From a virus: a stretch of DNA of 33,649 nucleotides. The stretch lies in the IMG/VR virus record IMGVR_UViG_3300001256_000037, positions 1 to 33,649 of that record; one strand, written 5' to 3'. A model generated the notes under the pieces. The model did no database searches, had not been told where the DNA came from, and worked only from the letters and a program-made list of their open reading frames with translations. This document shows, in pieces, positions 6,546 through 13,641 of this stretch. Both the position numbers and the translations under genes were made by a program. Every line of letters begins with the position of its first letter. The stretch's first letter is position 1.

Positions 6546-7363
6546 TTGTCAGAATAGATATAGTCGTTAGCTAGTTCAAAAGGCAAGTGATGGAAGCTAT
6601 ACCACGTCAGCTTGTCAAACTCCGGACAGCTTAGGTCAGTCAGCAACTCACGGCTAAACCGCTTAAGGTTATCTAATGTTAGTGCCTGGGGTGCATCGTT
6701 TAAACCCTCACCCCAAATCCAGTCTAATGTTGCGTCAATTAGGTTGGTGTGTTGGCTAGCATTAGACCAGAATCCCAGACCTGAACTAACGGCTTGGTTA
6801 GTTTGAACATGGCGAAACTCATCCTCAGCTATTGCCATTGCTAAACGGCTTAAGCTAGGACTACCTACGATTCTGAGCAATCCTAAGCTAATCAGAAAAA
6901 CACCTACTTCTAGCACTCCTGCGATATGTATAGGGTGCTGTTTGTCTGACTCAGCTTTCCAGTCTTTAGCTAGTTGTTGTAACTCAGCATTAGTATCGCA
7001 GCCATAGGTTTGTTTAGCATACTGAAACCCGTTATAATGCCTAGCTTCGTCTGCGCTGTTTGACTTAAGCAACAAAACTAACTCAGAATCGGCTTTGGGT
7101 AACTCTTGCTGTAACCCGGACAGTACCATAGTACCTACTTCTATCTCTAGTTCTAGCCCTAAACCAATTAAGCGTCTTACCATAGCTTCAGCCAAAGCGT
7201 CACCCTGTTTTGTGGTGTCAGAATACAGACATACTGGGTGATATTGTAATGGCTTGGGTTGCCAAAACACGGGCTTAGGCTGGTTATCCACCAATTGGCA
7301 ACGGCTAAGATATAAATCTCTAATAGACATACTTTGCAAACTCTGGACTAAGTTGGACATCAA
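6533..7363 (-). CDS. nrdB: Divergent ribonucleotide reductase beta (R2-like) diiron protein
   Basis: 276 residues with a ferritin-like four-helix metal site: Glu 75 (31 before the next ligand, as in R2), Glu 106-x-x-His 109 in DEARH, Glu 152 in GVLEVGVF, and Glu 182-x-x-His 185 in EDEFRH. IAEDEFRH resembles the I.RDE.LH signature of class I R2. Trp 34 could match the R2 electron-transfer Trp. The position of the radical tyrosine (His + 4) is Phe 113, so a stable tyrosyl radical at the usual site is not expected. The C-terminus carries Tyr 268 and Tyr 270. It shares an operon with a class I alpha subunit (7956-9560). The protein is much shorter than typical R2 (about 340-390). Another ferritin-like oxygenase is the main alternative. 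Confidence 0.7.
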   Translation of the reverse strand: MMSNLVQSLQSMSIRDLYLSRCQLVDNQPKPVFWQPKPLQYHPVCLYSDTTKQGDALAEAMVRRLIGLGLELEIEVGTMVLSGLQQELPKADSELVLLLKSNSADEARHYNGFQYAKQTYGCDTNAELQQLAKDWKAESDKQHPIHIAGVLEVGVFLISLGLLRIVGSPSLSRLAMAIAEDEFRHVQTNQAVSSGLGFWSNASQHTNLIDATLDWIWGEGLNDAPQALTLDNLKRFSRELLTDLSCPEFDKLTWYSFHHLPFELANDYIYSDKCLE

Positions 7364-7556
7364 TACTCGGAAAGTCGGGACTAAGCCTGACTATATTTAA
7401 TTCTACTGCTATGGTTAGCACATTGTCAAGTGTAGCTAGTGTTGTACTGTCACCAACTAGACTAAACAGGACACTGTGACTGGTTTGTATGTTAGTGTCC
7501 TGTAATCTGGCCGATATTGTACTGACTGCTACTATAGGGTCAGTGTTGAATGGCAT
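7320..7556 (-). CDS. Hypothetical protein inside the nrd operon
   Basis: 78 residues, Ser/Thr/Val rich, with a beta-like pattern (SHSVLFSLVGDSTTLATL, VLTIAVELNIVRL). No motif recognised. It overlaps the gene before it by 25 nt and the R2-like gene after it by 44 nt, so the reading frames are tightly packed. Its conserved-looking place between alpha and beta suggests a small accessory factor of the reductase, but this is only context. Confidence 0.65.
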   Translation of the reverse strand: MPFNTDPIVAVSTISARLQDTNIQTSHSVLFSLVGDSTTLATLDNVLTIAVELNIVRLSPDFPSIDVQLSPEFAKYVY

Positions 7557-7954
7557 AATTGGTCGATTGTCTCGTTAAATAAACGCTGCCATTGTTCTAA
7601 GCTAAGTGACTGCAAGAACCCAATGAACTCTATTTTGTGGTCAAATGGGTCAATGCCGGCTTTGGCGGGGTTTTGACTGATTAGCCACAGTATATCGTGG
7701 TCTAATGTTAGATAAAAGCTTAGTTCGGCTTGCTGTAATTCATAGGCCGCAGATGAGTTTACCATGCACTCAAGCGTCAGCAAAGCTTCAGCAGGGTTAT
7801 CAAAGTCAGGGTCAAATAACTCGTCTAGTTGCAAGCTATGGTACATCCATCGTAGCTTGTCTTCTATGCTGTCAAACATTGGTATAACAGTAACTAGGTT
7901 CTCAAGACCCCCGAACTTAGCCAGTAACCGATTTAGGATTTTTGTAGGTATCAT
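7532..7954 (-). CDS. Hypothetical helical protein inside the nrd operon
   Basis: About 140 residues, helical and acidic (KLRWMYHSLQLDELFDPDFD, then AEALLTLECM). No Cys-x-x-Cys, so it is not a glutaredoxin or thioredoxin. ATG 7954 is chosen over GTG 7966 because GAGG lies seven bases upstream and the ATG directly follows the stop of the alpha gene (TAA at 7958-7956). This is tight coupling to nrdA. Function unknown. Confidence 0.75.
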   Translation of the reverse strand: MIPTKILNRLLAKFGGLENLVTVIPMFDSIEDKLRWMYHSLQLDELFDPDFDNPAEALLTLECMVNSSAAYELQQAELSFYLTLDHDILWLISQNPAKAGIDPFDHKIEFIGFLQSLSLEQWQRLFNETIDQLCHSTLTL

Positions 7955-7955
7955 A

Positions 7956-9560
7956 TTAGTCCTCACAACTAGAGCATAATTGAACAGGTTTGATTACTTT
8001 ACGAGCATAGTCTGCTGTTGCATAATCTCGTGTCATGTTGTAGTAAAGCGTTGGTAAACTGCTGTCATACCACTGGTCAAAGCCTGAGCCATCTAAGCCA
8101 AAATCTTTAACTGTGTCGTATGATACAGAATGCACTCGCCCGTGTTGTTTCATCAGATTATAGTACCCCTGGCACAGTTTAAGGTGAGATTCAGGGTCTA
8201 GCCGTGTCTCTACGTTACCCATGTCATAGGTTGTGATTGTCTCTGAGTCTGCGTGAGACATACGGTTAACATAGCGGCTATTGGGTGTCCAAATACCTCG
8301 GCAAATAGTAAAACCGTTAATGTCTTTGCACCGGTAACTATGCGACTGTGCTGGCTCGACAGTATGCAAACGGTCAAACTTTGGAATCTGGTGATAGTCA
8401 GCTAAACGGTCTGCTATCATTGTACTGATTTGGTAAGACCGTCGCAGGCAGCCTACCAGTCGTTTTGCGTTATCTGACGCTGTGTTATCGTACCACAACG
8501 CTTTAATGAAGTCATCGTAGCTGATTTTTTGTGATGCCAGCAAGTTAGCCATACCCATCACGTCAACGGCTACCTGATTATCGGTAGTCAAGTCAGCCCA
8601 ATTATTTGCCTTTTGTGGGTGCAGTTTACGCCATTCTACGTGTGTGTTGATTGCCCGGATTGTACAGGCTTTAAACGCCTCATCTAGCTGTGCTAAATCG
8701 CTTACTTGGCCTAAGTTAACACGGTAAATCAGACAAGTGCCTCGGTCTGCTAGTAGGATACCCTGACACACGTTAGCATACAGATTAGGTCTGGATTGCT
8801 TCTCCAGGAATAATGACTCGCTATCCACTAATGCTGATAACCGGGATTTTAGCTGTTGGTTTGGCTTAGATGTCAGTATCACGCCCTTTTTGTGGCTGCC
8901 AGGTAAGCTTACCAGTGGAACGTCAAGATAGCTAGTTAGGTAGGGTGACGTTGCCATAATAGCCGAGGTAATAATGCCTTTCTTGTATCCCCCTCTCAAA
9001 ATGACAGCGTTAAGTGTGCCAAATAGCCGTAATAACGAGTGCATGGTTTGACGGTTCAAGTGGAATCGAATCGCCTCAAAAATCTGATAAAAGATAACTG
9101 CACCGCTTGCAACCAAACCGTTACTGTTAGCAGTGTCACGGGGTCTGAGGTTGCTTAAATCAACTGCTACCTGCTTAATGCCTGTGCGTTGGTATCGGAA
9201 AACCTCGGATATAGATGCTAGTATGCTATCGATGCTGTCACCTACTACCAGGGTAGGGCATACTCGGTTAACGTTGACTCTGGACTGGTCAGTAATCTCA
9301 TCTAAATACTGAGTGTCAGAATTACCTTTTAGTACCAGTGTCAAGTCAAAGTCAGGGTCAGGCTCAGATAACCGGAAGTCTGACTCAATAATTAGCTTAA
9401 CTCCAGCCCCTACTTTGAGACTGCGAGTAGCAAAGCTAATAATCTCGGCTAGGTCGGTATTGGATTTTAGCACGGCTAGGGTGCAGCTAAACGGCAGTCT
9501 GTCCCCATGACGGTCGGCTAGGTAGGTTGTCACTCGTTCTGGTGCTGTTACTATACTCAT
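7956..9560 (-). CDS. nrdA: Ribonucleotide reductase alpha subunit, short divergent class I type
   Basis: Reduces ribonucleotides to deoxyribonucleotides. Numbered from ATG 9560 (534 residues; AGAGG five bases upstream; the longer GTG 9599 frame lacks this). Landmarks: redox Cys 101 (RVCPTLVVGDS), NLRPRDT with SGAVIF, the active-site loop N263-V-C265-Q-G267, second redox Cys 276 in GTCLIYRVNLG, VDVMGMANLLASQKISYDD matching the MGLADLL helix, the Tyr-Tyr dyad 506-507 in LPTLYYNMTRD that carries the radical in class I enzymes, and a C-terminal CSSC (529-532). The N-terminus is short, with no ATP-cone. The catalytic Glu two residues after the thiyl Cys is Gly 267 by this alignment. The R2-like partner is at 6533-7363. 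Confidence 0.8.
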   Translation of the reverse strand: MSIVTAPERVTTYLADRHGDRLPFSCTLAVLKSNTDLAEIISFATRSLKVGAGVKLIIESDFRLSEPDPDFDLTLVLKGNSDTQYLDEITDQSRVNVNRVCPTLVVGDSIDSILASISEVFRYQRTGIKQVAVDLSNLRPRDTANSNGLVASGAVIFYQIFEAIRFHLNRQTMHSLLRLFGTLNAVILRGGYKKGIITSAIMATSPYLTSYLDVPLVSLPGSHKKGVILTSKPNQQLKSRLSALVDSESLFLEKQSRPNLYANVCQGILLADRGTCLIYRVNLGQVSDLAQLDEAFKACTIRAINTHVEWRKLHPQKANNWADLTTDNQVAVDVMGMANLLASQKISYDDFIKALWYDNTASDNAKRLVGCLRRSYQISTMIADRLADYHQIPKFDRLHTVEPAQSHSYRCKDINGFTICRGIWTPNSRYVNRMSHADSETITTYDMGNVETRLDPESHLKLCQGYYNLMKQHGRVHSVSYDTVKDFGLDGSGFDQWYDSSLPTLYYNMTRDYATADYARKVIKPVQLCSSCED

Positions 9561-9613
9561 GTTACCTCTGCTAGTGTGGGTATTGGCCAGGTTAGTCACC
9601 CCCCTGGTTTTGG

Positions 9614-10345
9614 TTATATAGCGGCTCTAAACAGTCTTAGCACATTTTCGACAATTACAGACTCAGCTTCTAGCCAGTATTTGAACCGTCGCTCAAACTT
9701 GCGAGGTGTGTTGCTAGTTACGTTTTGGTAAAATGCGGATAATCGTTGACCAAAGCCAATAGTTAAACCCTTCACTTGGCCGTCGTATTTTGCAGACCAG
9801 TCATCAAACTCAGGTTGTGCCTTTAAAATGTCAACAGCAGGCGTGAAACTGGACTCATCCTCAGTGTCTCGTAACTCAGTAAAGTAGTCAGGGTCAGTAA
9901 GGATGCTTGCCTGGTCACAGAGAATGGCACGGATAAACGGTGCTATGACACTCAAGTTGCGGTCTAACAGGTCAAAGCGTTCCTCTAGTTGTGCTAGCTT
10001 AGACTCTACCGTAACTAGCTTGGACTCAGTTGCAGTCAGCTTGGACTCAGTTGCAGCTAGCTTAGTTTTTACTTTGGTTAGCTCAGACCGGAGACTGATG
10101 TTATCATTGCGTAATGTGGATATAATCTCATCTTGGCTAGTAATAATCTTGCCGTAATTTTTTAGCTCAGACTCTACCGTAACTAGCTCAGACCTGATAC
10201 TAACGCTCTCATTGCGTAATGTGGTTATAATCCCATCTTGGCTAGTGATAATCTGGTTTTGGCTAGTGATAATCTTGCCGTAATTTTCTAGCTCAGACTG
10301 AAATTGATTAAGACGTAACTCGAGTCTTTGCTCTAAACTAGTCAT
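9614..10345 (-). CDS. Coiled-coil protein with nested internal repeats
   Basis: 243 residues. Residues about 1-140 form a long coiled coil with two levels of repetition: a ~36-residue block (NYGKIITSQ...IIxTLRN...SxRSEL) occurring twice, and a 7-residue unit of the type KLTATES repeated four or five times (about 93-125). The C-terminal ~100 residues form a separate, globular-looking domain (DYFTELRDTEDESSF, then IGFGQRLSAFYQNV, ending in a helix). No catalytic motif seen. It has its own promoter, whose -35 overlaps the end of the helicase gene, and lies in the early block between helicase and reductase. The role is unknown; a scaffold or DNA-associated oligomer is possible. Confidence 0.8.
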   Translation of the reverse strand: MTSLEQRLELRLNQFQSELENYGKIITSQNQIITSQDGIITTLRNESVSIRSELVTVESELKNYGKIITSQDEIISTLRNDNISLRSELTKVKTKLAATESKLTATESKLVTVESKLAQLEERFDLLDRNLSVIAPFIRAILCDQASILTDPDYFTELRDTEDESSFTPAVDILKAQPEFDDWSAKYDGQVKGLTIGFGQRLSAFYQNVTSNTPRKFERRFKYWLEAESVIVENVLRLFRAAI

Positions 10346-10371
10346 GTAATTAACCTTAGTGTTATGTTCCT

Positions 10372-10400
10372 ATTCTAGCATGGCTGATGAAGGGTGTCAA
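10372..10400 (-). promoter_or_regulatory. Sigma-70-type promoter for the coiled-coil gene
   Basis: Minus strand TTGACA (10400-10395), 17-bp spacer ending in TGC, then TAGAAT (10377-10372). The -35 lies inside the 3' end of the helicase gene. AAGG sits upstream of ATG 10345. Confidence 0.75.
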
Positions 10401-12223
10401 CACAATCCCCAGAAGAGGTCATGGTCATAGTCGGTGTCAGCTATGATTGGCTGATTTTTGGGGGCGGGTTGCAACTTGGCTGCTAAATCCCGTAGACGGT
10501 TAAGTGTGAATCGGTTACTGACCAAGTTAGACCAACGGGGTAGCACCACATCTGACCGACCATAGCACTGATTACCGTCTGACAAGCTAAGTGACTCAAA
10601 CACCTCTTTAATGCGTTGGTTGGGGCTAGCCATGCGACCGCGAGTTAAACTTAGCTCATATGCACGTGGTAAGCTAGCAGGGTCAATTAGCTGTAAGCCT
10701 TGTACCGGATGCCAACCTGGTATAACTATCTGTTTCCCGGATTGAGTCAGTGTGTTTAGCAGGTCTTCAGCGACACCAAAGTATTCAGGGTTTTGCTTAA
10801 GTTGCATAATGCCTACTAGCCCGGTCTTAAGCACGTCTAGGTTTATTTTGGCTGGTAGTTTCGCATCAGGGGCTTCAATCAAGTGACCTAGCACAATGGC
10901 AGCTAGCACACCGTCTAACGGGTCAGCATTAGATTTACTGGCACTAGCTTCTAGTTCCTTAATACGTCCCTCTAGTTTGTGGCTGTTTTCGTTGATATAT
11001 TTGCAAAACTCATCTGTAGCCAACCGGAGACACCATAGCATAATTGTCTCGATATCCACGCCTAACTCTTTTGCCATGCGTGGGATTTTAACATACGGTA
11101 AATCAGATTCGGCTAAAACACCCTCTGGCGTTGTTTCGCACAGCGTAATCCGGCTTCTCATACCGTCATCTAAGCCCCAAAGCAGTCGCTTCTCGATACG
11201 GTTAGCGTTAATCAGCAAAGCAGTTGTGCATTTTGTGGGTTTAGCATCCTTGCCCTTTTGTTCGGTAGCAACTACTCCACCAGTAGCCATCACTTTAGCA
11301 ACTGGACTAGCTAACTCTTTAGTCAGGTTGCCAGTGTTCTCATCATCCCGGTAAGCCAGGTCTGAAGTGAAGGGTTCATCCAGGTTAAAGCGACCGCTAA
11401 GACTAGGCACTGAGTCACACACGTTGTAACCAGCTACTTTTAAGGCATCGGTGACATACCCGAACAGTGTGCTTTTGCCTTGACCAGCATACTGGCCATC
11501 AATAACCATTATGTTTCTGTAGGTATGCTTAAGTGGCTTTTTTGTAATTGGGTCAAGCGTACCAGAATGACCAACACAAACCCGACCTAGAAACAGCTTA
11601 ATTTGCTCTAGCTGGGAGCCTTGAAATATTGTAAACACGTCCTCAAAGCGGATATTACGAACTTTGGGGTCAAACTGGTCAGCACTAGGAATGATTTTAG
11701 CTGCACTACCTGACAACCGTGACTTAGTAGTAGTGCCTAGATAGTTTTTGTCAGACACAGGCAACTGTACGGGTTCCCATTGCTTAACCCAGTCAATTAA
11801 TGCCTCTAGTTGAGCTTTAGGGACAAATGGGTTATATAGTGGCTTGGCGAACTTCTTTTGTTCCTCGGACAAGCTGCGATGGTTTTGCAGAATGCCGATT
11901 AACTCACGTCGCTCTACTGTGTCAGCGTGTCTTTTGTCTAACACTTGGGCTTGTACACCATTGGTAACACGGCTAATACCTTTTAGTTTTAAAAATAGTG
12001 GGTTAGCCAGTAGTTTTACGTCAATTTTATCTCGGTCTAGCACATAACCGCCCAACTTCAGCACAGTTTCAATTTTCTCTAGGTCGAGAACAAAGTCATC
12101 GTCATACCCTGCTTTAGCTTCTGCCGATAAATTCTTAAGTGCTGCGCTATTACCGGACATAGGTTCATCGTCGTCTTGGTAGTGGAGGGGAATGCCTTTC
12201 TGTTGGGGTGTTAGACGTGCCAT
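10397..12223 (-). CDS. SF3/D5-like helicase ATPase (phage replication helicase)
   Basis: 608 residues. A P-loop ATPase core is clear: Walker A GQYAGQGKST (243-252), a Walker B-like YRDDEN (291-296), a sensor strand TTALLINANRI (333-343) with polar Asn, and arginines R356 and R358 in GMRSRITL, as in SF3/D5 helicases that form hexamers on DNA. The 240-residue N-terminal part is helical and has no recognisable archaeo-eukaryotic primase motif, and no separate primase is seen in the window. The C-terminal 200 residues may bind DNA or partners. It has a strong promoter (12254-12282) and is followed by the coiled-coil and reductase genes, so it is an early replication gene. ATG 12223 has no Shine-Dalgarno sequence. 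Confidence 0.8.
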   Translation of the reverse strand: MARLTPQQKGIPLHYQDDDEPMSGNSAALKNLSAEAKAGYDDDFVLDLEKIETVLKLGGYVLDRDKIDVKLLANPLFLKLKGISRVTNGVQAQVLDKRHADTVERRELIGILQNHRSLSEEQKKFAKPLYNPFVPKAQLEALIDWVKQWEPVQLPVSDKNYLGTTTKSRLSGSAAKIIPSADQFDPKVRNIRFEDVFTIFQGSQLEQIKLFLGRVCVGHSGTLDPITKKPLKHTYRNIMVIDGQYAGQGKSTLFGYVTDALKVAGYNVCDSVPSLSGRFNLDEPFTSDLAYRDDENTGNLTKELASPVAKVMATGGVVATEQKGKDAKPTKCTTALLINANRIEKRLLWGLDDGMRSRITLCETTPEGVLAESDLPYVKIPRMAKELGVDIETIMLWCLRLATDEFCKYINENSHKLEGRIKELEASASKSNADPLDGVLAAIVLGHLIEAPDAKLPAKINLDVLKTGLVGIMQLKQNPEYFGVAEDLLNTLTQSGKQIVIPGWHPVQGLQLIDPASLPRAYELSLTRGRMASPNQRIKEVFESLSLSDGNQCYGRSDVVLPRWSNLVSNRFTLNRLRDLAAKLQPAPKNQPIIADTDYDHDLFWGLC

Positions 12224-12253
12224 AGTAATGTTTAGTTTAATGTTTATAATTTG

Positions 12254-12282
12254 ATATTAGCAGCCCCCCTGAAACTTGTCAA
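12254..12282 (-). promoter_or_regulatory. Sigma-70-type promoter for the helicase gene
   Basis: Minus strand TTGACA (12282-12277), 17-bp spacer ending TGC, TAATAT (12259-12254). The -35 and spacer are enclosed by the dyad CAGCCC (12261-12266)/GGGCTG (12285-12290), which could be an operator or hairpin over the promoter. Confidence 0.8.
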
Positions 12283-12298
12283 GAGGGCTGAATTTGGT

Positions 12299-12982
12299 TT
12301 AGTCGGTTAGCATTGCGTCTACACAAGCATGACCGTTAGATGATGTGTATTTAGCTAGCACTTGCAGTGTCTTGCCTTTAGGGTTAATACCCATAGCTAC
12401 ACGGTTGTTGATGTATTTGTTAGCCCAATACTCGTTATTGTCGATTACCAGGATAGCTTTCTCACCGTATTTTGTGTTAATGGTTTTGAAGTCATTAATC
12501 AAATAGCTGCCAACATCCAGGTCAGATAGCTTACCTGCTGGTTTTAGGTCAGCAGAGTCTTTAACCCGGTTTAGACGGTCAAACACACCACGAATAGACG
12601 TTGATTTTAAATCAGGGTTTTGCCAAGCTGGGAAATATAAACCCGAGTTAGGTACAAAGCCTACAACGGTTGGAACCCCGTCGATTTCCTCGATATCCCA
12701 CATTAGCTCAGACGGTTCATAATAAAGCCACTCGCTGCGGTTGCTAAAACCACCATACATCAGTACAACTTTGTCCTCGAACCGGGCTAGCATACTAGGC
12801 AAAACTCGCTTAATGTAGCAATAGCTAATATGCAAAACAAAGGGTGACTTATTACGACCCAGGATTCCAAACAGGTCACGGTACTCAGGCTTAACTAAGT
12901 CCCAGTCGGCTGCTACATAACCATCCAGATTATCAAAACGTGCTGTCAGGGTTTCGGGGTTTAATACAGTTGCAATTTCCAT
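12299..12982 (-). CDS. Early protein, possible OB-fold nucleic-acid-binding C-terminus
   Basis: 227 residues. The N-terminal ~130 residues are an unrecognised alpha/beta domain rich in aromatics (YCYIKRVLP, EWLYYEPSELMWDI). The C-terminal ~75 residues read LDVGSYLINDFKTINTKYG followed by KAILVIDNNEYWANKYINNRV. That strand pattern (short acidic L..G.Y, then TKYG.K..L.ID) is often found in OB-fold segments of phage single-strand-binding or replication proteins. Placement between a helicase gene and another early gene, with its own strong promoter, fits a replication role. The OB-fold call is inference from pattern only. Confidence 0.75.
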   Translation of the reverse strand: MEIATVLNPETLTARFDNLDGYVAADWDLVKPEYRDLFGILGRNKSPFVLHISYCYIKRVLPSMLARFEDKVVLMYGGFSNRSEWLYYEPSELMWDIEEIDGVPTVVGFVPNSGLYFPAWQNPDLKSTSIRGVFDRLNRVKDSADLKPAGKLSDLDVGSYLINDFKTINTKYGEKAILVIDNNEYWANKYINNRVAMGINPKGKTLQVLAKYTSSNGHACVDAMLTD

Positions 12983-13010
12983 TGTGTGATGTTTGGTTAG
13001 TTACTCCTAT

Positions 13011-13039
13011 AGTATAGCAAGCTAAAAACTGGCTGTCAA
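13011..13039 (-). promoter_or_regulatory. Sigma-70-type promoter for 12982-12299
   Basis: Minus strand TTGACA (13039-13034), 17-bp spacer ending TGC, TATACT (13016-13011). The -35 overlaps the last codons of the upstream gene. Confidence 0.8.
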
Positions 13040-13386
13040 TAGCTTAACTCAAACTCCCGTTGTAAGTACCGCAGGGCAGCATCACAGGTCATGTTTTGTA
13101 CTGACTGTACTGGCTTACCTGAGTCTGTTAATACCCACTTGCCTAGTGGTACTACCCGGATAGTGCATAGACTGTTGGGGTGTGTGCCTAGTGTAGCTAA
13201 ATCTACCTCACGCCCTCCGACATACAATTTGAAGAATTGGTCAGTACACTCGGCTAATAAATGGTTAGCTAGTGCCAGCTTATCTAGCTTTATATCGCCT
13301 GTTTGCTGCACACCACTGATTTTTAGCTGATTGGCTAGGTTGCGCTTTCGGGGTAACTCGTTAACTACGTAATCTACGGCATTCAT
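13036..13386 (-). CDS. Hypothetical early protein
   Basis: 116 residues, basic N-terminus (VVNELPRKRNLANQL), then a mixed region (FKLYVGGREVDLATLG, TIRVVPLGKWVLTD). No recognised motif or membrane segment. It is first in the early leftward block and has its own consensus promoter, consistent with very early expression; small early phage proteins often inhibit host functions, but nothing here shows that. ATG 13386 has no Shine-Dalgarno sequence. Confidence 0.75.
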   Translation of the reverse strand: MNAVDYVVNELPRKRNLANQLKISGVQQTGDIKLDKLALANHLLAECTDQFFKLYVGGREVDLATLGTHPNSLCTIRVVPLGKWVLTDSGKPVQSVQNMTCDAALRYLQREFELSY

Positions 13387-13412
13387 AATTGGTCTAGTAT
13401 ACTACTACCTAT

Positions 13413-13441
13413 AGTGTACCCCTACCTACTAATGTTGTCAA
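13413..13441 (-). promoter_or_regulatory. Sigma-70-type promoter for 13386-13036
   Basis: Minus strand TTGACA (13441-13436), 17-bp spacer, TACACT (13418-13413). A second TATACT lies nearer the gene (about 13403-13398) without a matching -35. Confidence 0.7.
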
Positions 13442-13444
13442 CTA

Positions 13445-13640
13445 CCAGCAAAGCTGGCTACTATGGGTAGATTTTAATACCCCTCACTATAGTTGAGTTA
13501 GTTGCTAGCAAAGCTGGCTAGTGGGGGCATACTGCAATACCCCCCTACTGCCAGTTGCAACAAAGCTGTGAGTTGTGTGTTAGTTGCCAACAGCGTAGCT
13601 GTGTTAGTAGAGGTATACCCTAACTACCCCCCTAGTAGTT
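13445..13640. repeat. Cluster of intergenic hairpins
   Basis: Three TACCCC-type dyads (about 13461-13478, 13523-13553 and 13611-13637) alternate with mini-hairpins CCAGC-AAA-GCTGG (13445-13457), GCTAGCAAAGCTGGC (13502-13516) and ACAGC-GTA-GCTGT (13589-13601). A shortened CACTATAGTTGA operator-like sequence lies at 13486-13497. This sits between the end of the cadherin gene and the promoter of the next leftward gene. No coding frame is supported. Confidence 0.7.
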
Positions 13641-13641
13641 G

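Noticed and set aside
12261-12290. CAGCCC...GGGCTG stem as a terminator
   Set aside because: It encloses the -35 and spacer of the helicase promoter, has a long loop and no T-tract; an operator or coincidence is likelier.
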